Made by a program: the position numbers and the translations under genes. From Parerythrobacter lutipelagi (GTDB lineage: Bacteria > Pseudomonadota > Alphaproteobacteria > Sphingomonadales > Sphingomonadaceae), in assembly GCF_005434975.1 (NCBI RefSeq), contig NZ_SKCJ01000001.1, positions 186,001 through 250,000 on the forward strand: 64,000 nucleotides of DNA. Reading direction: 5' to 3'. Numbering within the stretch: the stretch's first letter is position 1; every line of letters begins with the position of its first letter. The notes under the pieces were generated by a model that had not been told where the DNA came from, did no database searches, and saw nothing but the letters and a program-made list of their open reading frames with translations. Of this stretch, positions 8,153 through 17,533 are shown in pieces.

Positions 8153-10315
8153 CTAATTGCCAGCTGGTTCGCGCTCGCCAGGTTCAAGCCGCAAGCCGTT
8201 TTCGTCGAGCCGGATATCAATCGGCACGCCTTCGACCTGCGTCGACACCGTCACTTCTCCTTCACGCACACGCATGCGCGATCCATTCTCGCCGAGCGGG
8301 ATATCGTCCATCGGCTGGACCGGGCCGCTCGGGTCGGGTGCAGGCGCCTGGCGCTGGCGGCGCGGTGCCTCCACTTCGCCCAAGGCCTGCTTCATGAAAT
8401 CACGCCAGATACGCGCTGGCAGTCCGCCGCCGGAAATCCCGTCTAGCGGAGTGTTGTCGTCATTGCCGATCCACACCCCTACGACCAGATCGCCAGCATA
8501 GCCGATGAACAATGCATCGCGGTTCTGCTGGCTCGTTCCGGTCTTGCCGAAGTTGGGACTGCGCAGCATTGCGGCTCGTCCGGTACCGCTGTTGATCGCA
8601 GCGCGCAGCAACTGCTCGATTCCCTCATGAGTCGATGACGAGAGATCGTCGGTGCCGCCCCACAACCAGTCGAACCAGCCTTCCTCTTCTGCCGGGACAG
8701 CGCGCGGCACGACCGGATAACTGTTGCCAGCAACACCGGCATAGGCAGCGGTCATCTCCAGCAAATTCGTTGTCGAGGTTCCCAGCGCAAGGCTGGGATC
8801 ACCTTTGGCGAGTGGCGAGCGGATGCCGAAATCCCGCGCTGTGCGGATTATTGCGTCATCACCGACACGTTCGAACAGACGGACAGCGGCGACATTGCTG
8901 GACCGCGCGAATGCCTGTTCGAGCGTCAGGCTTTCCGAGTAATTCTCGCCTGAGTTTCTGGGGCGATAACTTCCCCGCTCGATCGCAGTGTTGTCGATCA
9001 AATCGTCCGGCTTGAGACCGGCTTCCAACGCTGCAAGATAGACGAACAGTTTGAAGGTCGAGCCCGGCTGGCGCTGCGCCTGCGTCACCCGGTTGAAGGA
9101 TGACTGGCCATAGTCCTTGCCGCCGATCATCGCGACGACTTCACCGTTGGGCCGCATAGCGACAAGCGCTACCTGCGCATCACCCAGCGGGGCGCGAGCG
9201 ACGGCGCGGCGGGCAAAGTCTTGCAAGCGCGAATCGAGCGTTGTGGTGAGCGTCTGGCTCGAATAGCCGCTCTCAACCATTTCGCGGGCCTGTGGCAGAG
9301 CCCAATCGGCAAAATAAGTCCCGGTCGGCAGGTCGTTTTTCGCGCGCTTGTCGATTCTGGGTGACGGCATCGCAGCAGCTTGCGCTTGCGTCAGCTTCCC
9401 ATTCGCAACCATGGTCGAAATGACCACACGCATGCGCTTTTCCGCACGGCCATAGTGCTGGACAGGGTTGTAGCGTGACGGTGCCTGAACGAGACCCGCA
9501 AGCATCGCGGCCTGTTCAGGCTTCAGGTTCTCCGGCTTGCGATAGAAAAAGTGCAGCGACGCAGCGCGCAGACCATAGACGTTGTCGCCGAAATAGGCGT
9601 TGGAGAGGTAGCGCTCGAGAATTTCGTCCTTGGTCAGCCATGTCTCGAGCCACAGCGCGATCAGCATTTCGCGGCCCTTGCGGCCAAGGCTCCGCTCCGG
9701 TGTCAGGAAAGTGAACTTTGCAAGCTGCTGGGTAATGGTGCTGCCGCCGCCGTACCCCGTCCATGCCGCGCGCGCGATGCCGCGCGGATCGACACCCCAG
9801 TGATCGTAGAATCGGCGATCCTCGACCGACAGAAACGCGTCGACCACATGTGGCGGCAATTCGGCTATTTCGACCGGTTCCGCCACGATCGCGCCGTTGC
9901 GTGCAATCGGCGTGCCATCGGCAGCCAAGAGCGTAATCTGCGGCGCTGCGATCGGCTCGAGCGATTTGGATAGCGGCGCGGTGATCGCCAACCATGCGAC
10001 AAGCAGGATAAACAGCGCGAAGAACCCTGCGGCAATGCGCACTGCCCACCACCGCTTGCGTCGTCCCTTCCAATAGGAAGGCCGCCAGAAACTCTGCTTT
10101 GGGCGCGCAGCCGCAATTTCACTGTCGAGCGCCTCGAGCCGGGCATCCCATTTTTTGTAATCGGGGCTGCGCGTGCCGGAACGATAGACCGGCTCGTCTT
10201 CTTCGCCTTCCCAATCGGGCTGACTTGATTCGTACAACGAATAGTAACCGCGATGGCTTTCCGCCGCACGGTCGCGGCCTTTAGTCCCGCGGAAGAACTG
10301 GAAAATCGATGCCAT
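8153..10315 (-). CDS. Class A penicillin-binding protein (transglycosylase/transpeptidase, PBP1 family)
   Basis: This bifunctional enzyme polymerises lipid II and cross-links peptidoglycan. The 720 residues show a cytoplasmic, charged N-terminus of about 90 residues, one membrane segment (about 91-112), then a GT51 domain with the catalytic Glu165 in SVEDRRFYDHWG and the motif GGSTITQQLAKF. The transpeptidase domain has the nucleophile Ser419 in GSTFK, SSN at 472-474 and KTGTSQ further on. I see no extended inserted domain of the PBP1a OB type, so it is a compact form. A Gly/Pro-flanked tail of about 60 residues follows the last motif. It lies alone, facing two thioesterase genes. Confidence 0.93.
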   Translation of the reverse strand: MASIFQFFRGTKGRDRAAESHRGYYSLYESSQPDWEGEEDEPVYRSGTRSPDYKKWDARLEALDSEIAAARPKQSFWRPSYWKGRRKRWWAVRIAAGFFALFILLVAWLAITAPLSKSLEPIAAPQITLLAADGTPIARNGAIVAEPVEIAELPPHVVDAFLSVEDRRFYDHWGVDPRGIARAAWTGYGGGSTITQQLAKFTFLTPERSLGRKGREMLIALWLETWLTKDEILERYLSNAYFGDNVYGLRAASLHFFYRKPENLKPEQAAMLAGLVQAPSRYNPVQHYGRAEKRMRVVISTMVANGKLTQAQAAAMPSPRIDKRAKNDLPTGTYFADWALPQAREMVESGYSSQTLTTTLDSRLQDFARRAVARAPLGDAQVALVAMRPNGEVVAMIGGKDYGQSSFNRVTQAQRQPGSTFKLFVYLAALEAGLKPDDLIDNTAIERGSYRPRNSGENYSESLTLEQAFARSSNVAAVRLFERVGDDAIIRTARDFGIRSPLAKGDPSLALGTSTTNLLEMTAAYAGVAGNSYPVVPRAVPAEEEGWFDWLWGGTDDLSSSTHEGIEQLLRAAINSGTGRAAMLRSPNFGKTGTSQQNRDALFIGYAGDLVVGVWIGNDDNTPLDGISGGGLPARIWRDFMKQALGEVEAPRRQRQAPAPDPSGPVQPMDDIPLGENGSRMRVREGEVTVSTQVEGVPIDIRLDENGLRLEPGEREPAGN

Positions 10316-10397
10316 TCAGGCTGTATTACCCGGACAATACACTAATTGCGAGTGCAATCTTTGCGGTCCGCGCAGTGAACCGGGCCTGAGCGCCAGT

Positions 10398-11390
10398 TCA
10401 GCCTTGTTTGACCACGCTCTCCGGCAAATCCTCACCGAATACGCGCTGGTAATATTCAGCCACCAGCATCCGTTCGGCCTCGTCGCATTTGTTGAGGAAG
10501 CTGAGGCGGAAGGCGAAGCCGACATCCTTGAAGATGGCCGCATTCTGCGCCCAGGTGATCACGGTGCGCGGGCTCATGACCGTCGAGATATCACCGTTCA
10601 TGAAGCCCTGACGCGTCAGATCGGCCACCTTGATCATATCGGCGATGACCTTTTCGTCTGTCTCGGGATTCTTCGACTTGACGATTTTCCGCTCTGTTTC
10701 CTGAGGCAGATAGTTCAGGCCGACGACGATGTTCCAGCGGTCCATTTGTCCCTGGTTGATCGCCTGCGTGCCGTGATAAAGCCCGCTTGTGTCGCCAAGG
10801 CCAACGGTGTTGGCGGTCGCGAACAGCCGGAAATTGGGGTCGGGCCGAATCACGCGGTTCTGATCGAGCAAGGTCAGCTTGCCTTGCTGTTCAAGCACGC
10901 GCTGGATGACAAACATCACGTCCGGGCGCCCGGCGTCATATTCGTCGAACACCAGAGCAACAGGGTGCTGAAGCGCCCACGGCAACAGACCTTCGCGGAA
11001 TTCCGTCACCTGCAATCCGTCTCGCAAGACGATCGCATCGCGGCCGACAAGATCGATCCGGCTGATATGCGCATCCAGATTGATCCGGATGCAGGGCCAG
11101 TTGAGGCGCGCGGCAACCTGCTCGATATGAGTCGATTTGCCGGTGCCGTGATAACCCTGGATCATCACCCGCCGGTCATGCGCAAAGCCAGCCAGGATCG
11201 CGAGCGTGGTGTCAGGATCGAAGACGTAGCTTTCGTCCAGATCGGGTACCCGCTCATCAGCCTTGGAAAAGGCAGGGACTTTCCAGTCGATATCGATGCC
11301 GAAAGTCTCACGCACGTCGACTTCCATGTCGGGTGCGGCGAGGACGGTCTTGTCGGCGGCTTCGAAGGTTTTTTCGGTCATGTCGTTCAT
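10398..11390 (-). CDS. cobS: Cobaltochelatase subunit CobS (AAA+ ATPase)
   Basis: CobS is the AAA+ motor of aerobic cobaltochelatase, working with CobT and CobN to insert cobalt into hydrogenobyrinate a,c-diamide. The 330-residue product has Walker [10 protein letters not shown] at about 79-87, Walker [12 protein letters not shown], and sensor motif LFATANTVG. The ATG at 11390 is chosen; another ATG lies three codons on at 11381. An open frame runs further upstream but reads into the divergent gene and shows no family similarity. CobS is often followed by cobT, yet here the next gene downstream is a PBP. The CobS/MoxR border is a caution, but the CobS-specific [13 protein letters not shown] is clear. 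Confidence 0.9.
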   Translation of the reverse strand: MNDMTEKTFEAADKTVLAAPDMEVDVRETFGIDIDWKVPAFSKADERVPDLDESYVFDPDTTLAILAGFAHDRRVMIQGYHGTGKSTHIEQVAARLNWPCIRINLDAHISRIDLVGRDAIVLRDGLQVTEFREGLLPWALQHPVALVFDEYDAGRPDVMFVIQRVLEQQGKLTLLDQNRVIRPDPNFRLFATANTVGLGDTSGLYHGTQAINQGQMDRWNIVVGLNYLPQETERKIVKSKNPETDEKVIADMIKVADLTRQGFMNGDISTVMSPRTVITWAQNAAIFKDVGFAFRLSFLNKCDEAERMLVAEYYQRVFGEDLPESVVKQG

Positions 11391-11481
11391 CTCGCGGGCG
11401 GACCTAGACGCGCGCGCTTGCGGCTGCAAGCGAATGAAGCGCAACATTCCATTCACGGCCCGCAATCCTATATTGCGCTTT

Positions 11482-12327
11482 ATGGAGTCGCTCCGCCCAT
11501 CCGAACATATTCGCCAACGGCTCGTCGAACGTGTTCGCGCGGTGTTCAACGATGTTGAAGGCGGCGAACAGCCGGTTCCCGTATCCGACGATGCGCTGTT
11601 TGCCAAAGATACGCCGATCCGGCTGGTGCATGCCGATGTCGTATCGATGATGATTGGTGGGGTGCGCAGTCTCCTGCTGCAGATGCTTCATCCTCACGCG
11701 TTGCAGGGCGTTCTCGATCATTCCAATTTCCGCGCCGACATGCATGGCCGGCTGAGACGGACTGCGCGCTTCATCGCGGTGACGACCTTCGGCCATCGCG
11801 ATGAAGCCGCCAGAGTGATCGAACGGGTCAATTCCATTCACTCGCAGGTTTCGGGAACTCTGCCGGACGGTTCGGCCTATTCGGCAACTAATGCGCGGAC
11901 GCTCGCCTGGGTACATGTGGCCGAAGCGACGAGCTTCCTCGAAGCCTATCTTCGCTATGTGCGGCCCACCATGCCATTCGCTGAGCAGGACGAATACTTT
12001 CGCCAGTTCGCCGTGATCGCCCGAGCGCTCGGGGCCGACCCCGTTCCCGAGACGAAGAACGAAGCGGAAAAGCTGATGAGAGAGATGCGCGGGGACCTCG
12101 CAACTTCACTTGCAGCAAGGGAGATCGCCGAGCTGGTACTGAACCAGAAGCCTAAGGGTGCGCCTCCCGGCGTGCAGGCGGCCCTCGGAACCGCCGTGGT
12201 CGACCTGCTGCCACCATACGCGCGGACGTTGCTCGACATCGAGGCGCCGGGCCTTTCAGCCCTGCCCGCGCGGATTGCAGCCCGTTCTGCGGGGCGCACG
12301 CTTCGCTGGGCATTCAGGCAGCGATGA
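11482..12327 (+). CDS. Oxygenase MpaB family protein (DUF2236)
   Basis: The 281-residue protein matches the DUF2236/MpaB pattern: an early R-L-V-H-A-D segment, then [19 protein letters not shown], a histidine-bearing helix, and a later [12 protein letters not shown] with a second conserved histidine. Members include fungal MpaB, which cleaves a prenyl chain, and the latex-clearing protein, both haem-dependent oxygenases. The substrate here is unknown. The ATG at 11482 is preferred; an upstream ATG at 11434 would add 16 residues. A TATATT element lies about eight bases before the chosen start, so the message may have almost no leader. Confidence 0.8.
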   Translation: MESLRPSEHIRQRLVERVRAVFNDVEGGEQPVPVSDDALFAKDTPIRLVHADVVSMMIGGVRSLLLQMLHPHALQGVLDHSNFRADMHGRLRRTARFIAVTTFGHRDEAARVIERVNSIHSQVSGTLPDGSAYSATNARTLAWVHVAEATSFLEAYLRYVRPTMPFAEQDEYFRQFAVIARALGADPVPETKNEAEKLMREMRGDLATSLAAREIAELVLNQKPKGAPPGVQAALGTAVVDLLPPYARTLLDIEAPGLSALPARIAARSAGRTLRWAFRQR

Positions 12328-12378
12328 CATGCAATTGCCGCGAAATCGTTCTACGATGCACGCGGGAGGAGAATTGCC

Positions 12379-12750
12379 ATGTATGTGCAGGGTTTCGTGA
12401 TCCCCGTTCCGGAAGCGAACAAGGATGCCTATCGCGATGTCGCTGAGAAATTTTGGGAGATCGCCCGTGACTGCGGCGCGAGATCCCAGATCGAATGCTG
12501 GGAAGCCGATGTGCCGGATGGAGAAGTCACCGATTTCCGTCGCGCGGTCCACGCGGAGAATGGCGAGAAAATCGTTTTCAGCTGGGTGACCTGGGACAGC
12601 AAGGAAGACGCCGACGCAGGTCACGAAAAAATGATGACCGATCCGCGCATGGCAGAGAATTTCGGTGCGCCCGATGGAAGCGACATGCCTTTCGATGGTA
12701 AACGCATGATCTTCGGCGCATTCGAACCACTCGTCTGGCAGGAGGCCTGA
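12379..12750 (+). CDS. DUF1428 family protein (YbaA-like)
   Basis: The 123-residue protein opens with MYVQGFVIPVPEANKDAY and carries EIARDCGARSQIECWEADVPDGE and FSWVTWDSKEDADAGHEKMM, the standard markers of DUF1428, a ferredoxin-like dimeric alpha/beta-barrel family of unknown activity related to E. coli YbaA. A GGAGGAG lies 8 bases ahead of the ATG. Immediately downstream is the remnant of a VOC-family gene; DUF1428 and such VOC genes are often neighbours. The gene itself looks intact. Confidence 0.87.
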   Translation: MYVQGFVIPVPEANKDAYRDVAEKFWEIARDCGARSQIECWEADVPDGEVTDFRRAVHAENGEKIVFSWVTWDSKEDADAGHEKMMTDPRMAENFGAPDGSDMPFDGKRMIFGAFEPLVWQEA

Positions 12751-12753
12751 GCC

Positions 12754-13108
12754 ATGGGAAAGCCCAATCGCCGGGAGAAATCCGCGCTGTGCCTCTGGTT
12801 TCGCGAAAGCGCAGAAAATGCGGCGCGGTTCTATTGCTGACTGTTTCCGGATAACGCGGTTCACGCAGTCAACGAGGCACCATCGGACTGGCCCGGCGGG
12901 AAGAAGGACGATGTCCTGACGGTCCACTTCACACTTCTCGAGCGACCAGTCGTGGCGATGAAAGGCAGCCCGATGGCGTGCATCTTGCTAGCTGACCGTT
13001 TCCGAATCCGCTGGCAGGTTGTGCCCCATATCGTAATGGATGGCCTCGGCCATGATGCAGATGGTCAAGATCGACCACGCAGCGATCGAAGAAGCCATCG
13101 CAGGCTAG
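12754..13108 (+). pseudogene. Decayed VOC/PhnB-like (3-demethylubiquinone-9 methyltransferase family) gene
   Basis: Three bases after the DUF1428 stop, an ATG opens a frame reading MGKPNRREKSALCLWFRESA, then AARFYC, where a TGA at 12838-12840 interrupts it. The same frame resumes with LFPDNAVHAVNEAPSDWPGG and KKDDVLTVHFTLLERPVVAMKGS, which match the N-terminal half of PhnB-like VOC proteins. The text then jumps to ADRFRIRWQVVPH, which belongs near the C-terminus, so roughly 45 codons appear deleted. Finally the family's terminal helix (MQMVKIDHAAIEEAIAG) is found in another frame, ending at the TAG at 13106-13108. One nonsense codon, one deletion and one frameshift make this a clear pseudogene. 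Confidence 0.85.
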
Positions 13109-13722
13109 GCGAAAGCACGGCTCTTGCGTAGCAGTTGATAGGCTTCGACCACTTTCGTCAGGCGCTTCTCGAACTTTCGATCACCGCCGTTACGGTCCGG
13201 ATGGTAACGCCGAACCAGTTCCGAATAGCGCCGCCGCAAACGTGCCCGGTCGGCACCAATCCCGAGGCCAAGGACTTCGAGCGCTTGCGCCTCTTCACGA
13301 GAAAATCGCCCGTCCATTGCCATTTCGGCCTCGCGCCGCGCCTTGCTTTTGATCCCGTTGGCGCGCGAGGAAATCGCGTCGAGCGGATCTTCGAAGTCCG
13401 CCCACCGCGGCATTCCGTCGACGCCGCCGGTTGGCCGGAAGCTCGGGCTTTCGGTCCGCCAACCCGATGCCGGTGACTGTGCGGCAAAGATTTCTTCTGC
13501 GCTCATTCCTTCGAACCAGTCGTAACCGGCATTGAATTCGCGCACATGCTCGAGGCACATCCAGCGCCACACGCCAGGTCCGTCAAAGCCGTGTCCGCGC
13601 GTGCCCGGCGCGCGAAATTCACCCGCTTCGCGGCAGCCCGGCTTCTCGCACAACCGGCTGCCGTCTTCGTATCGTCCGTGGAATCGCGATTGTTTCACGC
13701 GGCATAGGATGGGCATGGACAA
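13105..13722 (-). CDS. J-domain (DnaJ-like) co-chaperone
   Basis: The 205-residue protein has a C-terminal J-domain of about 60 residues with the HPD tripeptide at 174-176 (LVRRYHPDRNGGDRKF), preceded by LGLGIGADRARLRRRY. The N-terminal part contains CEKPGC and a later WMCLEHV; this paired Cys/His layout may bind a metal. This architecture, a J-domain after an uncharacterised N-terminal domain, lies next to bolA and cobS in many alphaproteobacteria. Here it is divergent from bolA with 29 bases between the starts, so they share a control region. Its stop overlaps the tail of the VOC pseudogene. Confidence 0.88.
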   Translation of the reverse strand: MSMPILCRVKQSRFHGRYEDGSRLCEKPGCREAGEFRAPGTRGHGFDGPGVWRWMCLEHVREFNAGYDWFEGMSAEEIFAAQSPASGWRTESPSFRPTGGVDGMPRWADFEDPLDAISSRANGIKSKARREAEMAMDGRFSREEAQALEVLGLGIGADRARLRRRYSELVRRYHPDRNGGDRKFEKRLTKVVEAYQLLRKSRAFA

Positions 13723-13751
13723 GCCGGAAGTGAAGCCCCAAGGTATGGTTT

Positions 13752-14021
13752 ATGGCAAATTCGGTCGCACAGGAAATGGAAGCCTTGCTGCGCGAGGCGT
13801 TCGCGCCGAGCAAGCTGGAGATCATCAACGACAGCGCGAAGCACTCGGGCCATTCGGGTGACGATGGCAGCGGCGAATCGCACTTTACCATCGTCATCGA
13901 AAGCGCTTCCTTTGCAGAGGTTTCGCGGCTCGAGCGACAGCGAATGGTCAATCGCGCGTTGGGGGACATCCCCGGGCAACGGGTTCACGCGCTCGCGATA
14001 AAGGTCTCGACACCCGCCTGA
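13752..14021 (+). CDS. bolA: BolA family protein
   Basis: BolA proteins partner with monothiol glutaredoxins in iron-sulphur trafficking, and some act in stress and morphology control. The 89-residue product has the fold signature: KLEIINDSAKHSGHSG, HFTIVIESASF and the C-terminal RQRMVNRALGDIPGQRVHAL with its conserved histidine. The ATG at 13752 gives MANSVAQEMEALLREAF, a normal N-terminal helix. It is divergent from the J-domain gene and followed after three bases by an AraC-type regulator. Confidence 0.93.
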   Translation: MANSVAQEMEALLREAFAPSKLEIINDSAKHSGHSGDDGSGESHFTIVIESASFAEVSRLERQRMVNRALGDIPGQRVHALAIKVSTPA

Positions 14022-14024
14022 CCC

Positions 14025-14864
14025 ATGCTGCTTTCACGCACTTACCGCCCGTCCGAAGCGCTCGCTCCTTACGTGCGGCGTTTCTATGTCTTCGAAGCGG
14101 AATTGCCCGGCGAGATGGTGATCGAGGATTTCCTTCTCTCGGAAACCGCCTTTGTTCGCTGCCTGCTCAAGGGAGACTGGAAAGGCGAGGTTGCGCCCGG
14201 TGAATGGAGCCAACCGGGAAAGACGCTTTTCTTCGGCGCCAACGCGCTGCCGTTTCGGGTGCGCGTGAAAGGCAGCTTTGCCGTAGCCGGGTTCGCGATC
14301 AGGCCGAGCGGCTGGAAGGGCCTGTTCGAGGGCTCGCACCGCGAATTTGCCGATCGACTGCTTACGCTTCAGGAGCTTTGGGGCGACATCGCCACTGCGA
14401 TGCAGAACGGTGTCGAGCAGGCGAGTGACGACGCCGGAAAACTGGCCGCGATGGAGGCGGCGATCCTTGCGCGGCTGGAGGCTGTTGGCTCTTACACGAT
14501 CGACCCGCAGATGGCCCGGTTCGAAGTCTTCGCCCGCACCGACAGTTCCATCAAGGTCGACGACGCTGCGCGCCAGATCGGCCTCTCCGTTCGCCAGCTT
14601 GAGCGGCGCTGCCAGTACACTTTCGGGCTGACCCCGAAGGCGATCCTCCGCCGCAGCCGGTTCCTCGATATGGCGACTGCAATGCGCGGTTTTTCAAGCC
14701 CTTCCGATCAGGATCTCGCAGCGCTTCGCTATTTCGACCAGTCGCATATCGCGCGCGAGTTCAAGCGGTTCACCCGGATGACCCCGACCCAGTTCGAGAA
14801 CGCCATGACCCCGCTGCAAACCGCCGGTCTCAAGCTGCGCGAGGAAAGCCGGTTCGAGGATTAG
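14025..14864 (+). CDS. AraC-family transcriptional regulator
   Basis: The 279-residue protein has an N-terminal sensory region (about 1-150, starting MLLSRTYRPSEALAPYVRRF, as in the DUF6597/AraC-like sensor group). A C-terminal AraC-type DNA-binding domain follows, with two helix-turn-helix units: SIKVDDAARQIGLSVRQLER and DLAALRYFDQSHIAREFKRF, then the conserved P-T-QFENAM. It probably controls genes nearby; the pirin-SDR-hydrolase run begins 45 bases after its stop. It starts three bases after bolA. The effector is unknown. Confidence 0.9.
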   Translation: MLLSRTYRPSEALAPYVRRFYVFEAELPGEMVIEDFLLSETAFVRCLLKGDWKGEVAPGEWSQPGKTLFFGANALPFRVRVKGSFAVAGFAIRPSGWKGLFEGSHREFADRLLTLQELWGDIATAMQNGVEQASDDAGKLAAMEAAILARLEAVGSYTIDPQMARFEVFARTDSSIKVDDAARQIGLSVRQLERRCQYTFGLTPKAILRRSRFLDMATAMRGFSSPSDQDLAALRYFDQSHIAREFKRFTRMTPTQFENAMTPLQTAGLKLREESRFED

Positions 14865-14909
14865 GAAACCGCTTGCACCGCGCGCGCATGCCATGACACA
14901 ACGTCCGGC

Positions 14910-15791
14910 GTGATCGAACAGACCATCACCCCCGTCACCCACGACCTTGGCAAGTTTCAGGTCCGCCGCGCCATTCCGGGCCGCGAGCGCACAATGGTCG
15001 GCCCGTTCATCTTCGTCGATCAATTCGGCCCGGCCCAGCTCGATATCGGGGCCGGAATGGATGTTCGCCCGCACCCGCATATCAACCTCTCGACCGTCAC
15101 ATGGCTGTTTGAAGGGGCGATCGAACACCGCGACAGCATCGGCAGCTTTTCGACCATCCGTCCCGGAACCATCAACCTGATGACCGCCGGCCGCGGCATC
15201 GTCCATTCGGAGCGCAGCCCGCAGGACGAGCGCGATGCGGGACCGAAGCTAAACGGCATGCAGACCTGGCTCGCGCTGCCCGACGGGCGCGAGGAAATCG
15301 ACCCGGCATTCGAGGCCAGATCGGACCTGCCTGTCATTGAAGACAAAGGTGCCAGGGCTGTTGTCATCATGGGCGAATTGTGGGGCAGGCGCGCCGCGAC
15401 CACGACCCATGCCGACACAATCTACGCCGAGATCACGCTTGCTCCGGCCGGCGCGCTGCCAATCGAGATCAGCGCCGACGAACGGGCGCTGATGCTGGTT
15501 GGCGGCGAGGCCAGCGTCGACGGCCAGCCGCTCAGCCTTTACGAACTGACAGTGCTCTCACCGGGCCGCAACATGTTGCTCAGGTCCGACAAGGGCGGCC
15601 GCGTCATGCTGCTCGGCGGCGAAGCCTTCGCGACCAAGCGCCATGTGTGGTGGAATTTCGTCAGTTCCGACCGCGATCGTATCAGACAGGCGCGGGACGA
15701 CTGGACACAGGGCCGCTTCCCCACGGTGCCGGGCGACGAGGAGGAATTCATCCCCCTGCCCGATCAGCCGAACACAGTCAGCTATCCGTAA
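14910..15791 (+). CDS. Pirin family protein
   Basis: Pirins are bicupin proteins; bacterial members include quercetinases and redox-linked regulators. The 293-residue product starts at a GTG (no in-frame ATG is near). It shows the N-terminal motif DQFGPAQLDIGAGMDVRPHP with HPHIN, then HRDSIGSFSTIRPGTINLM and GRGIVHSE, which supply the His, His, His and Glu metal ligands of pirin. A C-terminal pirin domain follows, ending with the family-typical FVSSDRDRIRQARDDW and IPLPD. It heads a run with an SDR and an alpha/beta hydrolase. Confidence 0.92.
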   Translation: MIEQTITPVTHDLGKFQVRRAIPGRERTMVGPFIFVDQFGPAQLDIGAGMDVRPHPHINLSTVTWLFEGAIEHRDSIGSFSTIRPGTINLMTAGRGIVHSERSPQDERDAGPKLNGMQTWLALPDGREEIDPAFEARSDLPVIEDKGARAVVIMGELWGRRAATTTHADTIYAEITLAPAGALPIEISADERALMLVGGEASVDGQPLSLYELTVLSPGRNMLLRSDKGGRVMLLGGEAFATKRHVWWNFVSSDRDRIRQARDDWTQGRFPTVPGDEEEFIPLPDQPNTVSYP

Positions 15792-15800
15792 GGAGATACC

Positions 15801-16616
15801 ATGAGTTTCGAAGGACAGGTTGCGTGGATTACCGGGGCGAGCTCCGGCATTGGTGCCGCACTGGCGCGAGACCTTGCGGGACGCGGAGTGCAGTGCATCC
15901 TCTCAGGCCGTGACGAAGATCGGCTGAATGCGGTCGCCGCCGAACTGGGCACGGCTTCGCTGATATTGCCGTTCGACGTGCGCGACGACGAGGCGCTGGC
16001 GGACGCAACCGCCAAGGCGATCGGCTGGAAGGGACAGGTCGATATCGCCATCGCCAATGCGGGCGTCTCGCAGCGCAGCCGGGCGGCGAAAACCGACATG
16101 TCGGTCTATCGCGAGATCATCGCCATCGACCTCACCGCGCAGATCGCTTTCACTCAGGGTCTGATCGGCCACATGACCGGGCGCGGCAGCGGGCATTTGC
16201 TGTTCATTTCCTCGATCGCGGGCAAAGTCGGGGTGCCGATGCGGACCGCCTATTGTGCCGCCAAATTCGGCCTGGCGGGCTATGCCGACGCGCTGCGTGC
16301 CGAGCTGTCGCAGGACGGGGTCGGCGTGCACGTGATTTACCCCGGCTCGGTGGCGACCGATGTTTCGCGCAACGCGCTCACCTCTGACGGGAGCAAGCGC
16401 GGCGTAAGCGACAAGGCGATCGACGAGGGCATTCCGGCAGATGAAGCGGCGAAGACCATGATCGACGCGGTCGCTCTCAACCAGCGCGAGATCATCGTCG
16501 CGCGCGGGATGGAAGAAGCGATGGGCGAGCTGCGCCGCACGCCCGACCAGTTGTTCGACCAGGTTTCCGCCATGGTCGCGGCCGGATATATGGACAAGAT
16601 GGAAGCGGAGAGCTGA
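15801..16616 (+). CDS. Short-chain dehydrogenase/reductase
   Basis: This is a classical SDR of 271 residues. The NAD(P)-binding motif is TGASSGIGAALARDL near the N-terminus, NAG appears as IAIANAGVSQ, the catalytic Ser lies in LLFISSIAGK, and the catalytic pair is YCAAK. A proline-glycine pair (VIYPGSVATDV) follows, as usual. AAGGAG lies eight bases before the ATG. The substrate cannot be read from the sequence. The gene is nine bases after the pirin gene and two bases before a hydrolase gene, which suggests a small catabolic or detoxification operon. Confidence 0.92.
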   Translation: MSFEGQVAWITGASSGIGAALARDLAGRGVQCILSGRDEDRLNAVAAELGTASLILPFDVRDDEALADATAKAIGWKGQVDIAIANAGVSQRSRAAKTDMSVYREIIAIDLTAQIAFTQGLIGHMTGRGSGHLLFISSIAGKVGVPMRTAYCAAKFGLAGYADALRAELSQDGVGVHVIYPGSVATDVSRNALTSDGSKRGVSDKAIDEGIPADEAAKTMIDAVALNQREIIVARGMEEAMGELRRTPDQLFDQVSAMVAAGYMDKMEAES

Positions 16617-16618
16617 GC

Positions 16619-17515
16619 ATGGAACAGCGGCGCGTTACCCTCGCCAACGGGATCGAACTTGATGTGGTCGATGCCGGACCAGCAGACGCACCCGCGCTCA
16701 TCTTCCTCCACGGCTTCCCTGAAAGCCACCGCACCTGGCGCAACCAGATCGCGCACTTCTCCGATCGCTATCGCTGCATAGCGCCCGACCAGCGCGGCTA
16801 TCGCGGCAGCTCGAAACCGCAAGAGGTTGAGGCCTATACGCCGGACAAACTCGTTGGTGATGTCTTCCTGCTGGCTGATGCACTGGGCATTCAAAACTTC
16901 ACCATCGTCGGACACGATTGGGGCGGTGCGATTGCATGGGGTGTCGCTCACGCCGGGATGATGAACGGGCGGGTCACGCGCGCAATCATCGCCAATGCGC
17001 CGCATCCGGTGCTGTTCCCCGAATTGCTCTACACCAACCGCCAGCAGCGCGAGGCGAGCCAGTATTTCAGCATGTTCCGCGACCCGGCGAACGATCCGAT
17101 GATCCGCCAGCATGGCCTCGCCCCGTTGCTGATGAAGGCTTTCGAAGGCAAGGTCGCATCGAAACTGGAGGAAGAGGAGCAAGCCGCCATGCTGCAGGAC
17201 TGGTCCGACCCCGACGCCGCTTTCGGGATGCTCAATTATTACCGGGCGAGCCCGATAACCGTGCCGCCGGTCGATGCGCCTTACGCGCTACCGGATGATT
17301 ACACGCCCTACCCGCTGCCGAAGCTCGCTATCCCGACGCTGGTGATCTGGGCGATGGAGGACGAAGCGCTGCCCGCTGCCAATCTCGACCGGCTGGGCGA
17401 GGTGATCGAGGACCCGAAGGTGGCGAAAGTCCCCGATTGCGGCCACTTCGTCCAGTGGGAAACGCCCGAGGCGTTCAACGCTGCAATGGAAGACTTCCTG
17501 ACCGCCACCGAGTAG
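16619..17515 (+). CDS. Alpha/beta hydrolase, epoxide-hydrolase-like
   Basis: The 298-residue protein has the soluble epoxide hydrolase/haloalkane dehalogenase pattern. It shows the oxyanion segment FLHGFPESHRTWRNQI, the cofactor-free nucleophile elbow VGHDWGGAIAW with Asp as nucleophile, and a late D-C-GHFVQWE with the catalytic His. HGFPES and the Asp elbow favour an epoxide hydrolase over a serine esterase. The start lies two bases after the SDR stop. After its stop there are 277 bases without a gene, which contain a GTGTCACC inverted repeat. Confidence 0.85.
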   Translation: MEQRRVTLANGIELDVVDAGPADAPALIFLHGFPESHRTWRNQIAHFSDRYRCIAPDQRGYRGSSKPQEVEAYTPDKLVGDVFLLADALGIQNFTIVGHDWGGAIAWGVAHAGMMNGRVTRAIIANAPHPVLFPELLYTNRQQREASQYFSMFRDPANDPMIRQHGLAPLLMKAFEGKVASKLEEEEQAAMLQDWSDPDAAFGMLNYYRASPITVPPVDAPYALPDDYTPYPLPKLAIPTLVIWAMEDEALPAANLDRLGEVIEDPKVAKVPDCGHFVQWETPEAFNAAMEDFLTATE

Positions 17516-17533
17516 GCCGATTTGCCGGAATAA

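Noticed and set aside
10404-11558. A 384-codon plus-strand frame opposite cobS
   Set aside because: Shadow of CobS, whose AAA+ motifs are clear; the opposite frame has no family resemblance.
12838-12840. TGA in the VOC gene as a selenocysteine codon
   Set aside because: It follows a Cys codon, no SECIS-like hairpin is evident, and the gene also has a deletion and a frameshift, so it is a nonsense mutation.
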